Below, in pieces: positions 1-9,897 of a stretch of 64,000 nucleotides of DNA (position 1 is its first letter; the number at the start of each line of letters is the position of its first letter). The notes beneath the pieces were generated by a model, which worked only from the letters and a program-made list of their open reading frames with translations, ran no database searches and was not told where the DNA came from. This DNA is from Mastigamoeba balamuthi. Lineage: Eukaryota > Evosea > Mastigamoebida > Mastigamoebidae. A program made the position numbers and the translations under genes. The DNA is taken from positions 66,209 through 130,208 of the forward strand of contig CACRSC010000034.1 of assembly GCA_902651635.1 (NCBI GenBank). The letters run 5' to 3'.

Positions 1-2289
1 GGTTGCACCCACGAAAGTTGCGCCCAGACAGATCCAGCTGCTGCAGTACACACCGGGCCATGACCCAAGCAGGAAGCTCGCACTCTGTGATGCCCGAACA
101 GCCACCCAGAGACACCTCTACCATCCTCGCATGTCCCAGCTTCGCGTGGCGCAGGTCCACCTCGTTGAGCTTGCACTTGATCATGAGGACTCCCAGAGGC
201 CCGCCCGTGGGAGGTCTGTTCTCGTTCTTGCCGGGCAGAGGGGCCTGCACGAGGCTCGGCGGGCTCTTGGTACGCTCTTCGGCCCAGCTGACGACTCGAC
301 ACTCCGTCCCAGTACACGCCGCGGCATCTTGCATGACAGTGCGCTCCATGGCGCACGTCAGGGCGCACTGGTCGTCGAAGCGCGCACGCGTGAGGTCCGT
401 GCCGCTGCCGAACGCGACATTCCTGAGGGTGCTGCCCAGCCAGACCGTGTCCCTGAGGCACACCCTCTCGAAGCTCACAGACTTGAGCACCGCCGCCTCG
501 AAGGCCATCCCCCGCATGTTGCAGTCGCAGAACACCGTGCGCCCCTCGACCCTGAGGCCGGCTGGGGCTCTGCCCAGCCGCATGTCCGAGCCGCTGACCT
601 TGCACCCATCGAGCACAGGCGGCAGACACGAGCAGCGGAGGTCGCACGACTCGACCGTGACGCCTCTCCACCCCGCCCAGCGACCCATGTCCGCCCCAGC
701 CAGGCGCGTGCCGTGCAGCACGACCCCGGCGCCCATCTCCACGAGCTCGTCGCCCAGCTGCCTGGGCTCCGAGGCGCGCGAGGCCGCGGACCCCTCGCCG
801 AGCCTCCGCGCGCCGCCGAGGTCGCACGAGACGAGGGCCGTGGCCCCGGTGAAGGCCACGCCGTCGAGCCTGCAGCGCGTAAAGTCGCAGCGGGACAGAC
901 GGCAGTCGGCAAACGTCCACGAGCTCAGCTGGCCCTCCCACGCCCTGTCCTCGACGTCGGAGCCCGCGACGGTGACACCTGCAGTGCCCCGCGGCATCGC
1001 CTCCAGCACGCGCGCGAGGCCGGCGACCGCCTCGAGGCGCGCGCCGCTCATGTCCGCGGGGGCAAACGAGGTGGCCCTGCTGAGGCGCGTGCGGGCCATG
1101 CGGCAGCCCCGCAGGCAGACGCCCTGCATCGCGCAGCCCTCAAACTCCGTGTCGATCAGCACGCAGCCGATGAAGCTGGCCCCGTCCAGCGACGCTCCTG
1201 CCCAGGGGCACAGGCGGGGCAGTCAGCAAGAGGGGTGTCAGCGGGGCTCGGGGCCTGCAGGGGCCGTGCAGCCACGGGACGAAACACCTCCAGGGTGCCC
1301 CGCCTCTCTGGCTGAGCAAACGTGGGTGTTGCCCACGGGGGTGTTGCCCTCAAAGTATGTCCTTATCCCACAGAGCTCCCCCGGAGTGTCCCCTGGGACA
1401 CCTGGAAGGGACTCCAGGGTTCCCCCAGGGGTGCCCCCTTACGTGGGAGTGCTACCGGGAATCTGTCCCCGCCTCTCTGGCCGAGCAAATGTGGGTGTTC
1501 CCGGGTGCCATCAAAGTATGTCCTTATGCCACAGAGTTCCCCGGGAGCGTCCCCTGGAGCACCGTGGGAAGAGCTCCAGGGTCCTTTCCCCCCAGGGGTG
1601 CCCCCCTTCTGTGGGAGTGCACCCCAGGATGTGCTTCTTCCCGTCGCGGGGCTCGCACCAGCGAAGACGGCGCCCGTGAGGTCCGAGTCGTCGAACACGC
1701 AGCCGCAGAGGTCGCCCCCGAAGAGGGCCCCCCGCAGCGCGCACCTCGCGAGCCGCGCGCCCCTCATGCACGCGACGCTCCGCCAGTCGACGCCCTGCGC
1801 GAACTTGTGCCCCGAGAGGTCCGCCCCGCTCACGTCAAGCCCCTCCCACCCCCTCTGCTCCTCCTCCACCTCCTCCGCAGGCCCCTCAGCTGTGCCGTCG
1901 CTGATGGAGCACTGGAGGGACGCGGGGAGGCGGGCGTCTGAGAGGTCGGCGCCTGCGAGGGAGCGGCCAGCGACGGAGGCGAGGCGGACGCCCCGGAGGT
2001 CGGAGCCGCGCAGGCAGGCGCCCCGCAGGTCGGCGCCCGCGAGGAGCGCGCGGCGGGCGTCGGAGCGCGGCAGAGCGGCGCCGCGGAGGTCGGAGCCCGA
2101 GAGGTCGGCGGCGGCGAGGAGGGCGCCCGGGGCAGAGCAGAGGCCGCGCAGGTCGAGGCCCCGCAGGCGAGCCCGCGGGAGGTACAGCGCACGCCCGCGG
2201 GTGCACTGCGCCCGCACCTCGTCGGCGTCGAGGTCGTTGGCGTCGCCGGGTCCCGGGAGGGGCTGCGTGGCGGGCGGTTGTTGTGACAT
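1..2289 (-). CDS. Pentapeptide-repeat protein (3' end beyond the left edge)
   Basis: Two exons can be read on the minus strand: 2289-1659 and 1197 to the window edge, about 609 codons so far. The ATG at 2289 begins a short acidic/polar leader followed by A(D/N)LSG-type pentads such as 'ADLSGSDLRGAAL' and 'GADLRGACLRGSDLRGVRL'. The intron 1658-1198 (461 nt) starts GTGCGAG and ends GGGCAG; it is phase 1, and joining gives 'VFAG' followed by 'ASLDGASFIGCVL', so the repeat register continues across it. Exon 2 carries more degenerate, Cys-rich pentads and stays open to base 1 ('NFRGCN'). Pentapeptide repeats form a right-handed beta-helix; no catalytic domain is visible and the role is unknown. 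The upstream 437 nt is T-rich. Confidence 0.85.
1298..1560. repeat. Two imperfect direct repeats about 167 nt apart inside an intron
   Basis: A roughly 100-nt unit beginning near 1298 ('tgccccgcctctctggctga') recurs near 1465 ('tgtccccgcctctctggccg'). Both copies contain 'tcaaagtatgtccttat' and 'cacagag' in the same order. The repeats lie wholly within the single intron of the pentapeptide gene and explain its unusual length. Confidence 0.75.
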
Positions 2290-2726
2290 TCTGCTGGTTT
2301 GTTTGTTGTGTTGTTTTTGTTTTTTATGTTCTTCGTTAGTTTTTGTTGTGTTGTGGCTCGTGGTTGTTGTGTGTTTTTCTTTGATCCCTCCTGCGTGGGT
2401 GAAATGGGTCGTGTTTCCCCGTTTTTCTGTGCCGCGGTTATTCTGGACAAGCTAGCTCGCTGCACGTCTGCTCACTTTGGGTGCCGTGTCCTGTGAACCC
2501 CCGATGGGTGCTTGGAGGATGAGAGGACACAGTGTTTAGTACGGGAGAAGTAGGGTGAAAATCTACACTGTATGTACAAGTATCTGTTCCACCGGTTTCC
2601 CCTCCGCACCGCTGAGCAGATCCTACCGCTGGATTACTCGCACATCTGCCCTCCCAGTCGCGGACAGGCACTTTCTAAGTACTTCTGTGAGTCAGCAGGA
2701 CCTATCTTTCCGTCGTCTACGTGCCG
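2290..2726. other. Intergenic, divergent promoter region
   Basis: Between the divergent pentapeptide and Cys-rich genes. The first ~110 nt is strongly T-rich on the plus strand (A-rich upstream of the pentapeptide ATG). No RNA gene or supported ORF was found. Confidence 0.5.
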
Positions 2727-3968
2727 ATGGACGCCCGCGCCATTCCTGCCGTCGTGGCCCTGCTGCTGTCCTGCAGCTGTGCGCTTCCGGCACTGCCAGC
2801 ACGCCCACTTGTGTCACCGGGTCCACTGCAGCCCTCCCCCAATGTACCATTCACGTCTGCACTCCCGAACTCTGATCCACGTGTCCGTCGGTAACTCCAG
2901 GAGACCCTGTGCCACAACGCCAGCGTCACGCAGTGCCTCGTCTCGGCCGTCACCACGCGCGCGTGTGCGCTGCGGGGCTGCGAGAGCCTGCACGCTGCCA
3001 GCTGCACGACGTGCGACGCCTACCCGTCGAGCCACCGGCCCGAGCCCGACATCCGCTCCGACCCCGCGTTCGACCTCGGCTACGTCGTCCTCGGCCTCGA
3101 GTTCAACTCCACCGCCGCCACGCCCCTCTGGCCCGCCGCCAGGGCCGCCGCCGTGCGCGTCGTCGAGCGCTGCCTGCGGGCGACTGCGCCGTGCGAGTAC
3201 GAGTACGACAGCTACGCGCTCGAGGTCGACTCGGGGCTGCCGGCCCAGCGCTGGTCCTCGGGCCAGCTGTTCGTCCGCGTCCGCGTGCCGAGCAACGCGA
3301 CGTCTGCGGTGCCGCCGTCGCTGGCCGCGTGGAACTGGACGTCGCCCAGGACGGTCTCGCGCGTCCTGCAGTGCGCGGCCACGGCGGCCCCGGGCTTCGC
3401 GTTCAGGCGCGTGCACGCCAGCGGCTACCCGGCCAACATGTTCTGCGGCGACGGCCTCGTCGACGGCCCCGAGCTGTGCGACGCCTCGCCCTACTGCTCG
3501 CGCACCTCGTGCACGTGCACGTGGGGCGCAGCGCCCCTCGCTGGCGGCGGCTGCGCGGCCCTGGCCATCGCCAGCGTCGTCACGGCCCCCGCGCCGACGG
3601 CCGAGCAGGTCGCGGCCTTCGAGCGGGCGTTCGCCCAGCGCTGCTGCGACACGGGCGAGATCTCGGCCAGGGCGGAGCTGGACGCGCTGGGCCCGTCCCC
3701 GCGGGTCCGCGTGGTGCTGGAGGCCGCGAGGGACGCGTACCCGGGGGCCAGGGCGCCGCGTGGGGTGCTCTCGGTGCCGTTTGTTGAGTGCTACCGCGAG
3801 GCGGCGCGGGAGGCCTTTGGCAGCGGCGCACAGGCGGAAGTGTGGGTCGACTACAGCGGGGACGCGGCGGCCTCGGACCAGTCGTCGACTGCCGCCGCCC
3901 TGCCCTTGCACGGCGGTGCTTGCTCTGGCCTACTCGTGCTGGCTGCTGTGGTGGTCGAGGGTCTCTGA
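2727..3968 (+). CDS. Secreted/GPI-type Cys-rich protein with one CGDG..E.CD module
   Basis: The ATG at 2727 opens a signal peptide ('MDARAIPAVVALLLSCSCAL'). The frame meets a TAA at 2892, but a 90-nt intron 2811-2900 (GTGTCACC...CTCCAG, phase 0) removes it and joins to 'ETLCHNASVTQCL'; the exact donor is the weakest part of the model. The product is about 383 residues with many Cys and NxS/T sites. Around codon 225 it has 'MFCGDGLVDGPELCDAS' followed by CxxTSCTCTW, the DUF4215-like pattern seen four times in the gene at 55603. The C-terminus is hydrophobic ('CSGLLVLAAVVVEGL'), as in GPI-anchor signals. Function unknown; most likely extracellular or surface. Confidence 0.7.
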
Positions 3969-4905
3969 GTGAGTTGGCTAGGGGGCCCCCCTCTCGCTCT
4001 CTCTCAGCTGCTCTCTGGTTGCCGATCTGTATCTGTGGCACACTGTCGAACTGGCGTCTCGGGTCCTCAGCAACCTTGGCGGGTGTACTGCTGAACGGGC
4101 TGTTGCAAATGCCAGAACAAGATGAAGAACACCTCATCCTTTATAACGAGGCCCGCCTGTAGGGCCAAGTTGCCCCTGATGGCCTATGTCGTGACGTACG
4201 TGGGCGGTCCGTCTCTGGCTGGAAGCTCCGGGGTTCTCTCTCGTTGGCAAGTGCTTCGTCAATCGCCGCCGGAGCCCGCGAGCACAACGCCAACACACCG
4301 CAGGACTCAAACTCTCGGAGTATCACCTCAGCTCACGCCTGCCTGCTTCGGGTCTCTCCTCGCGTTCAGAACTGGGCAGGTCTGCGCCGTGTAAAGTACG
4401 GTGAGTGCGACATCGCCATGGGCTTCGCTCGGCGAGGCGTAAAGGTGCCCTTATTTTAGGGCCATGAGGCGCGACCCTTGATCCAGCCCGGCGGGTGCAG
4501 GCAGCATACGAGTGCTTGCCGCGGTAATGAGAGGCCGCGTGGCTGGGCGTACGAGTATCTCGCCAGCCTATCGACTACGTTCCATGACATCCGATCGCTC
4601 GACGCTGGTTGGAACAGATTCAGCAGCGTTGCAAACACCTCAAAGCCCAGTACGCATTACCAAAGCTGTGAGTGAGCCTTCTGCCGGCCACCTGTTGCAC
4701 GTCTAACAGGACGCCGCCCACTCGTTTGCTAACAGTCCGCAGAGTGTTCTCAAAGCCCGACATGCAAACGGAACCCATCAATTGCGTTAAGCCCTTCCTG
4801 CAGCAGTGATTCATAAGTCAGGCCCGCCAGGTCGGCGCATTGGCTCAGTCTTCCTGTCTATTTCCAGATACTCTGCCGCCTCTCTCCCAGGGAGGCAGCC
4901 TGTAG
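3969..4905. other. Intergenic, nothing recognised
   Basis: Several short ORFs occur in both strands, none with coding-like composition, splice continuity or a recognisable motif. No tRNA fold was seen. Confidence 0.5.
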
Positions 4906-5619
4906 TCAGTCGCCGCTCTCCTTCAGGCTGCTGTGCTTCTTGGCCTCGCTCTGGGGCAGCAAACAGAAGCAGATGAAATTGAGGGCAATAAGAAGGGACA
5001 CGACAACGATCTGCGCAGTAGTGATGCCCCTGATGGCGCTCGCAGCAGACGCGGAGAAGTCAGCGAGCGCTGCACAGTACACTTTGAGGTCTCCCACGGC
5101 CCCGCTACGTGTCAGCAGAAGCAGCGCGTCGGCCAGTGTCACGTGCGTCATGCTCAGCGCCGTGGTGGCCGACTGGCAGAGCGCACCCACCACCTGCACT
5201 GCTCCGGGTCGCAATCACACGTCGTGAAAAAAGGAAACGGAAATGCTGAAGGGAAAAGACTCGGAGAGCAATGTTGTACCCCGGCGGCTGCGGAACCTGT
5301 CCGAGAGTAGGGAAGCTGCGACGCAGGCCACGGAGAAGGCGGTCTCCGCGAGTGCCAGGGCGATGTTGGCGCTGTTAGCCTTCTTGGCGGAGTCCAGCGG
5401 CGTGAACGGCTCGACGGTATCGGAGCATTTGTGGTTCATCTCGGGCCGGAAGTAGAGGCAGATCACCACCGCTGGGAGGGCGAGCCCCGAGAGTACTGTC
5501 CTTGCTATGCTGCAACCGATGAGGACCCCGCGCTCCTTGTGGAAATGTGTCCTGAGACACCCGATCGCAGCAGACCTGAGTGAGACAGCACACGGGCAGT
5601 TTGGGCAGGTGTTACTCAT
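4906..5619 (-). CDS. Four-TM membrane protein, family member A
   Basis: Exons 5619-5280 and 5198-4906; the phase-1 intron of 81 nt starts GTACAAC and ends GGAGCAG; 210 residues. The start 'MSNTCPNCPC' at 5619 is chosen because it lines up with the starts of copies B and D; an in-frame ATG at 5667 is possible. Order: Cys-rich cytosolic-like N-terminus ending 'RTHFHKERG', TM1 (GCSIARTVLSGLALPAVVI), a loop, TM2 within 'ANSANIALALAETAFSVACV', the basic 'DRFRSRR' at the splice, TM3 (VGALCQSATTALSMTHVTL), a loop with YC, TM4 (TTAQIVVVSLLIALNFICF), and a short tail ending 'LKESGD'. I do not recognise the family. It lies head-to-tail with copy B. Confidence 0.8.
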
Positions 5620-5787
5620 GGGTGAAGCTGGGCAAGGCTTTTTAGAAGGGTCAGCCGAGATATCCATCGGCGAAATTACTCTCTTTGAAGCACTGGCGTT
5701 TGTGTGTGCTTTTCAGGACCCAATCGGTGTGGCTTTTACATTGAGAGGGGGAAGTGATTCCGTTGTGGCACAGTATGCTGCCTACCA

Positions 5788-6500
5788 TTAGTCAGAGCTG
5801 TCTTTGAGGTTGTTGTGCGTCTTGGGCTCGCGCTGAGGCAGCAGCACGAGGCCGACGATGTTGAGGACGATCAAGAGTATCACGACCACGATCTGCGCGG
5901 TTGTGATGCCCCTGATGGCGCTGGTGGCAGACGCGGAGAAGTCTGTCAGCGTGGGGCAGTAGGCCTTCTTGTCCCCCACCGCCCCGCTGCGCGTCAGCAG
6001 CAGCAGCGCGTCTGCCAGGGTCACGTGCGTCATGCTCAGCACTGCAATGACCGACTGGCATGCCGTAGCCGCCACCTGCACTGCTCCGGTTCGCAATCGC
6101 ACGTGGCGAGGCAAGCAGGAACGGAAATGATGAGCGGAAATGACCAATTTTTGACGGCGGATTTCCCACCTAGTCGGCTGCGGAACCGGTCAGAGTGCAG
6201 GACAGCTGCAACGCACGCCGCGGAGCAGACGGTCTCGGCGAGAGCCAGGGCGATGTTGACACTGTTGGCCTTCTTGGCGGAGACCAACAGCGTGATCCCC
6301 TCGCCGCAGCTGTGGTTGTTCTCGGGCCGGAAGAGCAGGCAGTACCCCACGGCAGGGAGGGCGATCCACGCGAGCAGCATGCCCAGAGCGTTGCCCCCGG
6401 CGAGGACCCCGCGCTCCTTCCGGAAATGCGCCCTGAGACACCTGATCGCGGCAGACGGGCATGTTGCAGCCCGAGGGCAGCCCGGGCAGAGGCCACGCAT
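5788..6500 (-). CDS. Four-TM membrane protein, family member B
   Basis: Exons 6500-6170 and 6080-5788 (intron 89 nt, GTGGGAA...GAGCAG, phase 1), 207 residues. It starts 'MRGLCPGCPRAATCPSAAIR' and has the same architecture, intron position and phase as copies A and D. The stretch 'VLSMTHVTLADALLLLTRSG' and the SAIRGITTAQIVVV segment before TM4 are nearly invariant in the family. It sits 168 nt upstream of copy A on the same strand, a local tandem duplication. Function unknown; the topology suggests a small integral membrane protein. Confidence 0.8.
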
Positions 6501-6648
6501 GGCTGGGGTCCTGATCCCTGCTGGGGGGGGTCAGCTGTTCTTGGCGTGTGAGAGAGCTCTAATTCCCCCGCAGTGACGTGAGCGCGTGCGTAATCTGACG
6601 CGAATCTGCGAGAAAATCTTCTGCCACAATATCTGTGCTCCCCCGCCC

Positions 6649-7077
6649 ATGTCGCAGCCGCAGCGGGTCGCCCAGGCGCCGGCGTGGCCTGCCGCCCCGT
6701 ACATCCCCCAGCCCGCCTACCTCGTCTACGCGCCACCACCCCCTCCGCCCCCGCGCAGGTACGAGGCGCCCCCGTGCCCCCTGCGCGCGCCGCCTCCGCC
6801 CGTCGGCAGCAGCGCGTCGGCGGCGGCCACGTCAGAGGCGGCGGGCGAGTGGGGCCAGCAGCAGCAGCAGCAGCAGAGGGCCGCGGAGGAGTGCGAGCAC
6901 GGCGGCGGGGGGCGGGCACGGCGGCCGCTGCCCCCGCCGCTGGTGAAGCAGCAGCCCTACGGCGCACACCCCTCCCCCGCTAAGCGTGCGCCCCCGCTGC
7001 CTGCCTCTGCTGCTCTGGGGGTGGGGGTGGCGAATGGGGGGTGGGGGTGGGGGTGGGGGTGCCCCCTGGCGATGTGA
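6649..7077 (+). CDS. Proline-rich, polyQ low-complexity protein (tentative)
   Basis: An ORF of about 142 codons starting 'MSQPQRVAQAPAWPAAPYIP', followed by PPPPPPP and PPPP runs, a Q7 tract, a G-rich patch and a G/W-rich end that comes from translating a (GGGGGT)n stretch. An ATATCT element lies about 20 nt upstream, as with other genes here. It is divergent from copy B. The proline-rich N-terminal half looks coding; the last ~25 codons may be non-coding or replaced by splicing. No domain can be assigned. Confidence 0.4.
   Translation: MSQPQRVAQAPAWPAAPYIPQPAYLVYAPPPPPPPRRYEAPPCPLRAPPPPVGSSASAAATSEAAGEWGQQQQQQQRAAEECEHGGGGRARRPLPPPLVKQQPYGAHPSPAKRAPPLPASAALGVGVANGGWGWGWGCPLAM
7016..7062 (+). 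repeat. G-rich (GGGGGT)n tract, potential G-quadruplex
   Basis: Contains at least five runs of four to six G separated by one to six bases on the plus strand, ahead of the gene at 7330. Confidence 0.6.
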
Positions 7078-7329
7078 CGTAGCCACGTGCTGGCCCGCCG
7101 GCGCGCTGTGTCTCCGCTGGCAAGGGCTTGCGAGCTGCTGTGTCGGCTTTGCCGTGGGAACGAATTGATTTGCTTTGATTTGCGGCGCCGCTGGGCAATT
7201 GATTGTTGTGGGGGGTTTACTATCTATTGCGCGGGATCAGCGCGGCGATTCTAAGCGCTAGCAGATAGCGCCTCGCCTGCTTCGCCGCACGCCTGACTGC
7301 CGCTTTGCGGCAACGCCAAAGGGGCTAAG

Positions 7330-9530
7330 GTGGAGCCCGCTGGGGCGGAGAGGAGCGACAGGGAGCTGATGGCGCGGATCCTGCGGCCCGACAGGCCCAT
7401 CAGCCTCGTGCCCACCATATTCTACGAGCGCTACGGGCGCATGCCCAACCTCGAGGGCATGAAGCTCTCGGCCTACCTCGCGACGATACCGGGCGTCGGC
7501 GTGCGCCAGGACAAGCACACCAACCAGCTCTTCCCGCGCCTCGACTCGATGTCGCGCTCGCACCAGCGCGGGCCCCTCCCGTTCCTCACGAACGACGCGG
7601 ACGCGCTCGACGCGCTCAGGGACCTCACGGGCACCGTGGGCCTGCACGCCGTCGAGACGCAGTCGCGCGTCCTGGTGGGCGCCGTCTGCGAGTCGAAGCC
7701 GTCGCTCGAGTTCGTCTTCGACTCGTCGGCGCAGAGCTCGCGCAGGGCCCTCGCGGCGCTGCTGGCCGACGACGCGGTCACCAAGGTCGTCCACGGCAGC
7801 GACCAGGTGGCCCTCGTCAGGTCCGCGGCCCCGGGCTGCACGCCCATCCTGCTCGTCGACACGGCCGTCGCCTTCTCGCTGATCGCCGCGGTGCCCGAGG
7901 CGCCCGTCTCGGACACGCACCCCGCGAGCGCCGCAGAGATCGACCTCGCGCTGACGGGGCGCAAAAAGGTCCACCGCGAGCCCGTGCGCGCAGGCGCCAC
8001 GGACGAGGAGTACGCGGCGTTCCTCTGCGCCGAGGCGACCAGCGCGCGCCGCGCGTACCGCGACATCACCGCGTGCGCCATGAAGATCGCCGAGCTGCGC
8101 TTCCGCAAGGCCTGCTCCGGCGGCCGCGCAGCGTTCGAGGCAGCCCAGTGGGCCTCGATCGGCGAGGACTCTCGTGCTCTCCCCGGGCGCAAGTCCGCTA
8201 CTGCAGCGCCCGCCCCCGTCGCCCCTCCCGCCCCTGTCGCTGCCCCCACTGCCCCCGTTGCTGCTGCCGCCCCGCTCCCTCCGTGGCTGCAGCAGCAGAG
8301 CACAGCAGGCGCTCAGGCACCGCGCGACCCGAGGCTCTCCCTCGACGTCGCTCCGCAGCAGAGCGCTGGCGCTGTGCCGCGCATGACTGCCGCGGAGGCA
8401 GCGGACAGCGCGGGCGAGAGGGCGAGGCTGTGGGAGCACATGCCCGCGTGGCTGAGGGACAGGGTGCGGAAGCAGTGCGAGACTGAGCTGCGCTCTGTCG
8501 ACGACGTGGTGCGCGTGAGCACGGACCAGGGCTGCCCCGTGCAGGTGTGGCTCTGCGACAGCGGCCTTGGCAAGCCCGCCGAGACCCTCGTGTGCGAGGG
8601 CGGGGCCGTCACAGGGGCCGACGCGGAGCAGCAGTGGCAGCTCGTCCGCGAGCTTGTGGCGTCGCAGCGCCCGCAGGGCTCGTCGAGCCAGCGGGTCTAC
8701 GTACCGGGCACGCTGTGCACGGTACTGCTGCTGAGGGGGTTCCCCCTCGACGACGAGGTCCCCAGGGGGTTTGTGTACAGGACGAGCCGCCTGGGCTCGC
8801 GGGTGGCCCGGATGCTCGAGGGCGTCGTCGACGACCTGCTGCGCAGCGACCCCGCCAGGTCCCTTCTAGTCGTGGGGCCCCCGGGGTCTGGCAAGACGTC
8901 CTTCATCCGAGAGGTCCCGCGCCCGCCTGTGCCTCTGCCGGGCCCGTCTCACCCCGCTCGTTGCTGCCCCAGGTCTGCCGCCGGGCGTCGCGGGACAGGC
9001 ACACCGTCGCGATCGACAGCGGGGCCCTCGCAGGCGTGGGGCCTCTGCCACACGCGTACGCGGGCGTGGCGACGAGGATAGCAACAGGCGGGCCGGAGGA
9101 CACAGCGCTCGCGCTGCGCAGGTGCACCCGCGACTGCGACACCCAACTGGTGGTCGTGGAAGGACTGTCGACAGACGCAGAGGCGCTGGCTGCCAGGAAC
9201 GTCGCGCGCGGGTCGTCAGTGCCTATCGTTGCGTCGGCCTGCGCTGCGAGCCTCGCGTCGCTGGTGCTCGACCACCACCTAAACGACCTCGTCGGAGGGC
9301 TCCGTGTGGGGTCGTCGCCCAGGCCAGCGCGCGCGGGGCGGCCAACGGTGGACTGCGTCATCGAGATGGTGGGCTGTGACGCGGCTGTGCTGTACAGGAA
9401 CGCCACGGAGGCCGTGGACGCGCTGGTGGGGAGCGGTGAGGGCAAGTGCGAGCGCTGGGTTGCAGATGATCAGGGCCGGGCCACTTTCCAGGCCGAGCAG
9501 ATCAATCCTATCCCTCTGGAGGACTTCTAG
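7330..9530 (+). CDS. Exonuclease-like domain fused to Ycf45/SpoIIIAA-type P-loop ATPase
   Basis: Exons 7330-8913 and 8973-9530; the phase-0 intron of 59 nt (GTCCCGC...CCCCAG) falls just after the Walker A helix; 713 residues. Residues ~10-75 ('ISLVPTIFYERYGRMPNLEG', ending in IPGVGV) resemble an OST-HTH/LOTUS-type winged helix. Residues ~90-190 resemble a 3'-5' exonuclease fold of the Egl/EXD1 kind ('VTKVVHGSDQVALVRS', 'VDTAVAFSLI'), but the first acidic pair is replaced (GLHAVE), so activity is doubtful. After a Pro/Ala linker and a basic region comes 'SLLVVGPPGSGKTSFIREV' (Walker A), a Walker-B-like 'LVVVEG', then 'VASACAASLASLVLDHHLND' with LVGGLR, the typical end of the Ycf45/SpoIIIAA family. 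Nucleic-acid binding is likely; the substrate is unknown. Confidence 0.75.
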
Positions 9531-9897
9531 GTCAGACACCAAGCACAGCGTTACATTTTTTCGCAGACGTCTCACTGTAGCATTGAGCACATAAGTGCAG
9601 CACGAGTCTGCTCCTTTGTGACAGAAGGGACACTGGGGTCATCTATTGAAGTATGTATGACCTGTGATAGTGTGTAGGAACGAACTCAGTATCAATGAGC
9701 TCCCATGTTTATCGTTGACACGTGGTCAGGGCATCACTGTCTTTCTTTCGAGTGGTCTTTTCTCCCTCTTGTTTACGTTCCCCGCAACAGTGTCCGGATA
9801 TGGCAACTGTACGAAAAACCGTAAGCCCGAAATCTTGCACCTGCGCTGCACCTTCCTCAAGTCCACATCAGGCAGAAAGCTCACCACGCATCAATCC
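9531..9897 (+). other. Intergenic / 5' region of the proline-rich gene
   Basis: The downstream reading frame stays open back to 9664, but the stretch is T-rich and lacks the G/C third-position bias of the coding part, so it is treated as leader. Confidence 0.45.

Noticed and set aside
3-1679. A 558-codon plus-strand frame at the left end
   Set aside because: Ser/Arg/Pro-rich with no pattern, antisense to clear pentapeptide repeats and crossing their intron.
4460-4700. Stem-rich stretch considered as an RNA gene
   Set aside because: No tRNA cloverleaf, snRNA box or conserved stem could be drawn convincingly.
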